Source: Alphaproteobacteria bacterium
GTDB lineage: Bacteria > Pseudomonadota > Alphaproteobacteria > UBA8366 > GCA-2717185
NCBI GenBank assembly: GCA_016764135.1
Contig: JAESSL010000340.1
Location: forward strand, 1-7,122
DNA: 7,122 bases
Direction: 5' to 3'
The notes under the pieces are model-generated. The model was not told where the DNA came from, ran no database searches, and saw nothing but the letters and a program-made list of their open reading frames with translations. The translations under genes were made by a program, and so were the position numbers. Positions 6,609 through 7,122 of the stretch are shown piece by piece; position 1 is the stretch's first letter; each line of letters begins with the position of its first letter.

Positions 6609-6739
6609 TCTTTACAAGCGCCGCTCTGTTCCCCTGACGATTTTAAATGACGATTTCAATTAACAACGTTTCAAATTGACGTCGGCGCACCGCTAAAAAT
6701 TTAAATCTCACAACTGAACACCTTCGAAAGGTCTCCCGC
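6609..6739 (+). promoter_or_regulatory. AT-rich gap before the serine hydrolase gene, candidate promoter and repeats
   Basis: The gap is 131 bases and more AT-rich than the flanking genes, and no intrinsic terminator is evident. TTGACG at 6676-6681 is a good -35 match. The best following -10-like element is TTAAAT at 6701-6706, at a long 19-base spacing, so the promoter call is weak. TGACGATTT occurs twice in tandem (6635-6643 and 6648-6656, period 13). An inverted repeat TCAATT/AATTGA (6656-6661 and 6674-6679) overlaps the -35 candidate. The hydrolase may therefore have its own promoter as well as read-through from the upstream genes. Confidence 0.35.
6727..6731 (+). promoter_or_regulatory. 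Ribosome binding site AAAGG for the serine hydrolase
   Basis: AAAGG stands eight bases before the ATG at 6740. It lies inside a small inverted repeat, ACCTT-CGA-AAGGT (6720-6732), which could partly mask the site in the mRNA, though a 5-base stem with a three-base loop is weak. Confidence 0.5.
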
Positions 6740-7122
6740 ATGCCTGAAATCCTTGCCCCGGAATTGGTTGGAATGGACGCACGACGCATCGGCCGCATTG
6801 GCGCCTGGATGAACGACTATGTCGACAGCGGACGCCTGGCGTCCTGTCTGACCGCAGTTATGCGACGCGGCAAGTTGATCTATCAGGATCAGGCTGGTCC
6901 GGTAGACGCCAACACGATCTTTCGTATTTACTCCATGACAAAGCCGATCACGGCGGCGACGGCGATGACCTTTTTCGAGGAGGCGCGCTTTCAACTTGAT
7001 GATCCCGTCTCGCGATTCTTGCCCGAGTTCGCTGATATCCGCGTCTGGGATCAATCCGGCGGCGCCAGCGACACTGTTCCCACGGACAAGCCCCTGCAGA
7101 TATGGCATTTGTTCTCGCACAC
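6740..7122 (+). CDS. Beta-lactamase-fold serine hydrolase, N-terminal part (3' end outside window)
   Basis: The frame is open from the ATG at 6740 to the window end, giving 127 complete codons plus a partial one. The sequence fits the class C beta-lactamase / family VIII carboxylesterase group. A helical N-terminus (DARRIGRIGAWMNDYVDSGR) is followed by the TAVMRRGKLIYQDQAG strand region. The nucleophile motif SMTK follows at residues 65-68 within FRIYSMTKPITAA, then QLDDPVSRFLPEF at about 85-97 and IWHLFSHT at the edge, the usual LLxHTSG region. Ser65 would be the nucleophile and Lys68 the general base. The Tyr-x-Asn/Tyr motif lies beyond the window. No signal peptide is seen, which favours a cytoplasmic esterase or lactonase over a periplasmic beta-lactamase. 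GAAAGG at 6726-6731 supports the start, and an in-frame TGA at 6677 excludes any longer upstream start. It probably hydrolyses an ester or lactone intermediate of the same pathway (inference). Confidence 0.92.
   Translation, partial: MPEILAPELVGMDARRIGRIGAWMNDYVDSGRLASCLTAVMRRGKLIYQDQAGPVDANTIFRIYSMTKPITAATAMTFFEEARFQLDDPVSRFLPEFADIRVWDQSGGASDTVPTDKPLQIWHLFSH

Noticed and set aside
6701..7120. Leftward open frame on the - strand across the right edge
   Set aside because: The + strand here encodes a serine hydrolase with the SMTK motif, a good ribosome binding site and a single possible start. The antisense translation is of low complexity and unrecognised.
1..7122. Mobile element, CRISPR, tRNA or defence system
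   Set aside because: I looked for terminal inverted repeats, spaced direct repeats, cloverleaf-like sequences and transposase or nuclease motifs on both strands and saw none that could be supported.

Overview
The window looks like accessory catabolic DNA from a Gram-negative bacterium, most probably an alphaproteobacterium. That placement is an inference from the moderately GC-rich coding sequence, the purine-rich ribosome binding sites and the mix of enzyme families. No rRNA, tRNA or other phylogenetic marker is present. I see no transposase, integrase, CRISPR array, phage gene or toxin-antitoxin pair.

Layout: the left edge holds the C-terminal 108 codons of a short-chain dehydrogenase/reductase (SDR) on the + strand. 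It runs convergently, with an 18-base gap, into a TauD/TfdA-type Fe(II)/2-oxoglutarate dioxygenase on the - strand. A 180-base divergent intergenic region with two short palindromes follows. Rightward from it lies a + strand series: a zinc-independent quinone oxidoreductase-like MDR protein, an SsuD-type FMNH2-dependent monooxygenase, a GMC-family FAD alcohol dehydrogenase and an MmgE/PrpD-family protein. Gaps are 36, 79 and 23 bases, so one transcript is likely. After a 131-base AT-rich gap comes a beta-lactamase-fold serine hydrolase (family VIII esterase-like) that runs off the right edge.

Working together (inference): this is a set of small-molecule catabolic enzymes. It has two oxygenases of families known for sulfonate or C-heteroatom cleavage (TauD and SsuD types), an alcohol dehydrogenase (GMC), an enone/quinone reductase (MDR), a dehydratase/isomerase/decarboxylase-like protein (MmgE/PrpD), a ketoreductase-like SDR and an esterase/lactonase-like hydrolase. 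No transporter, regulator or SsuE-type flavin reductase lies in the window, so the pathway must extend outside it or borrow these. The substrate cannot be read from the sequence.

Points worth a second look are apparent departures from canonical active sites in three proteins: the SDR lacks the catalytic Tyr, the SsuD-like enzyme has Gln where SsuD has His, and the MmgE/PrpD protein has a degenerate core motif. The unusual combination of enzymes and the palindromes in the divergent promoter region also stand out. I did not find clear evidence of a wholly new type of system.
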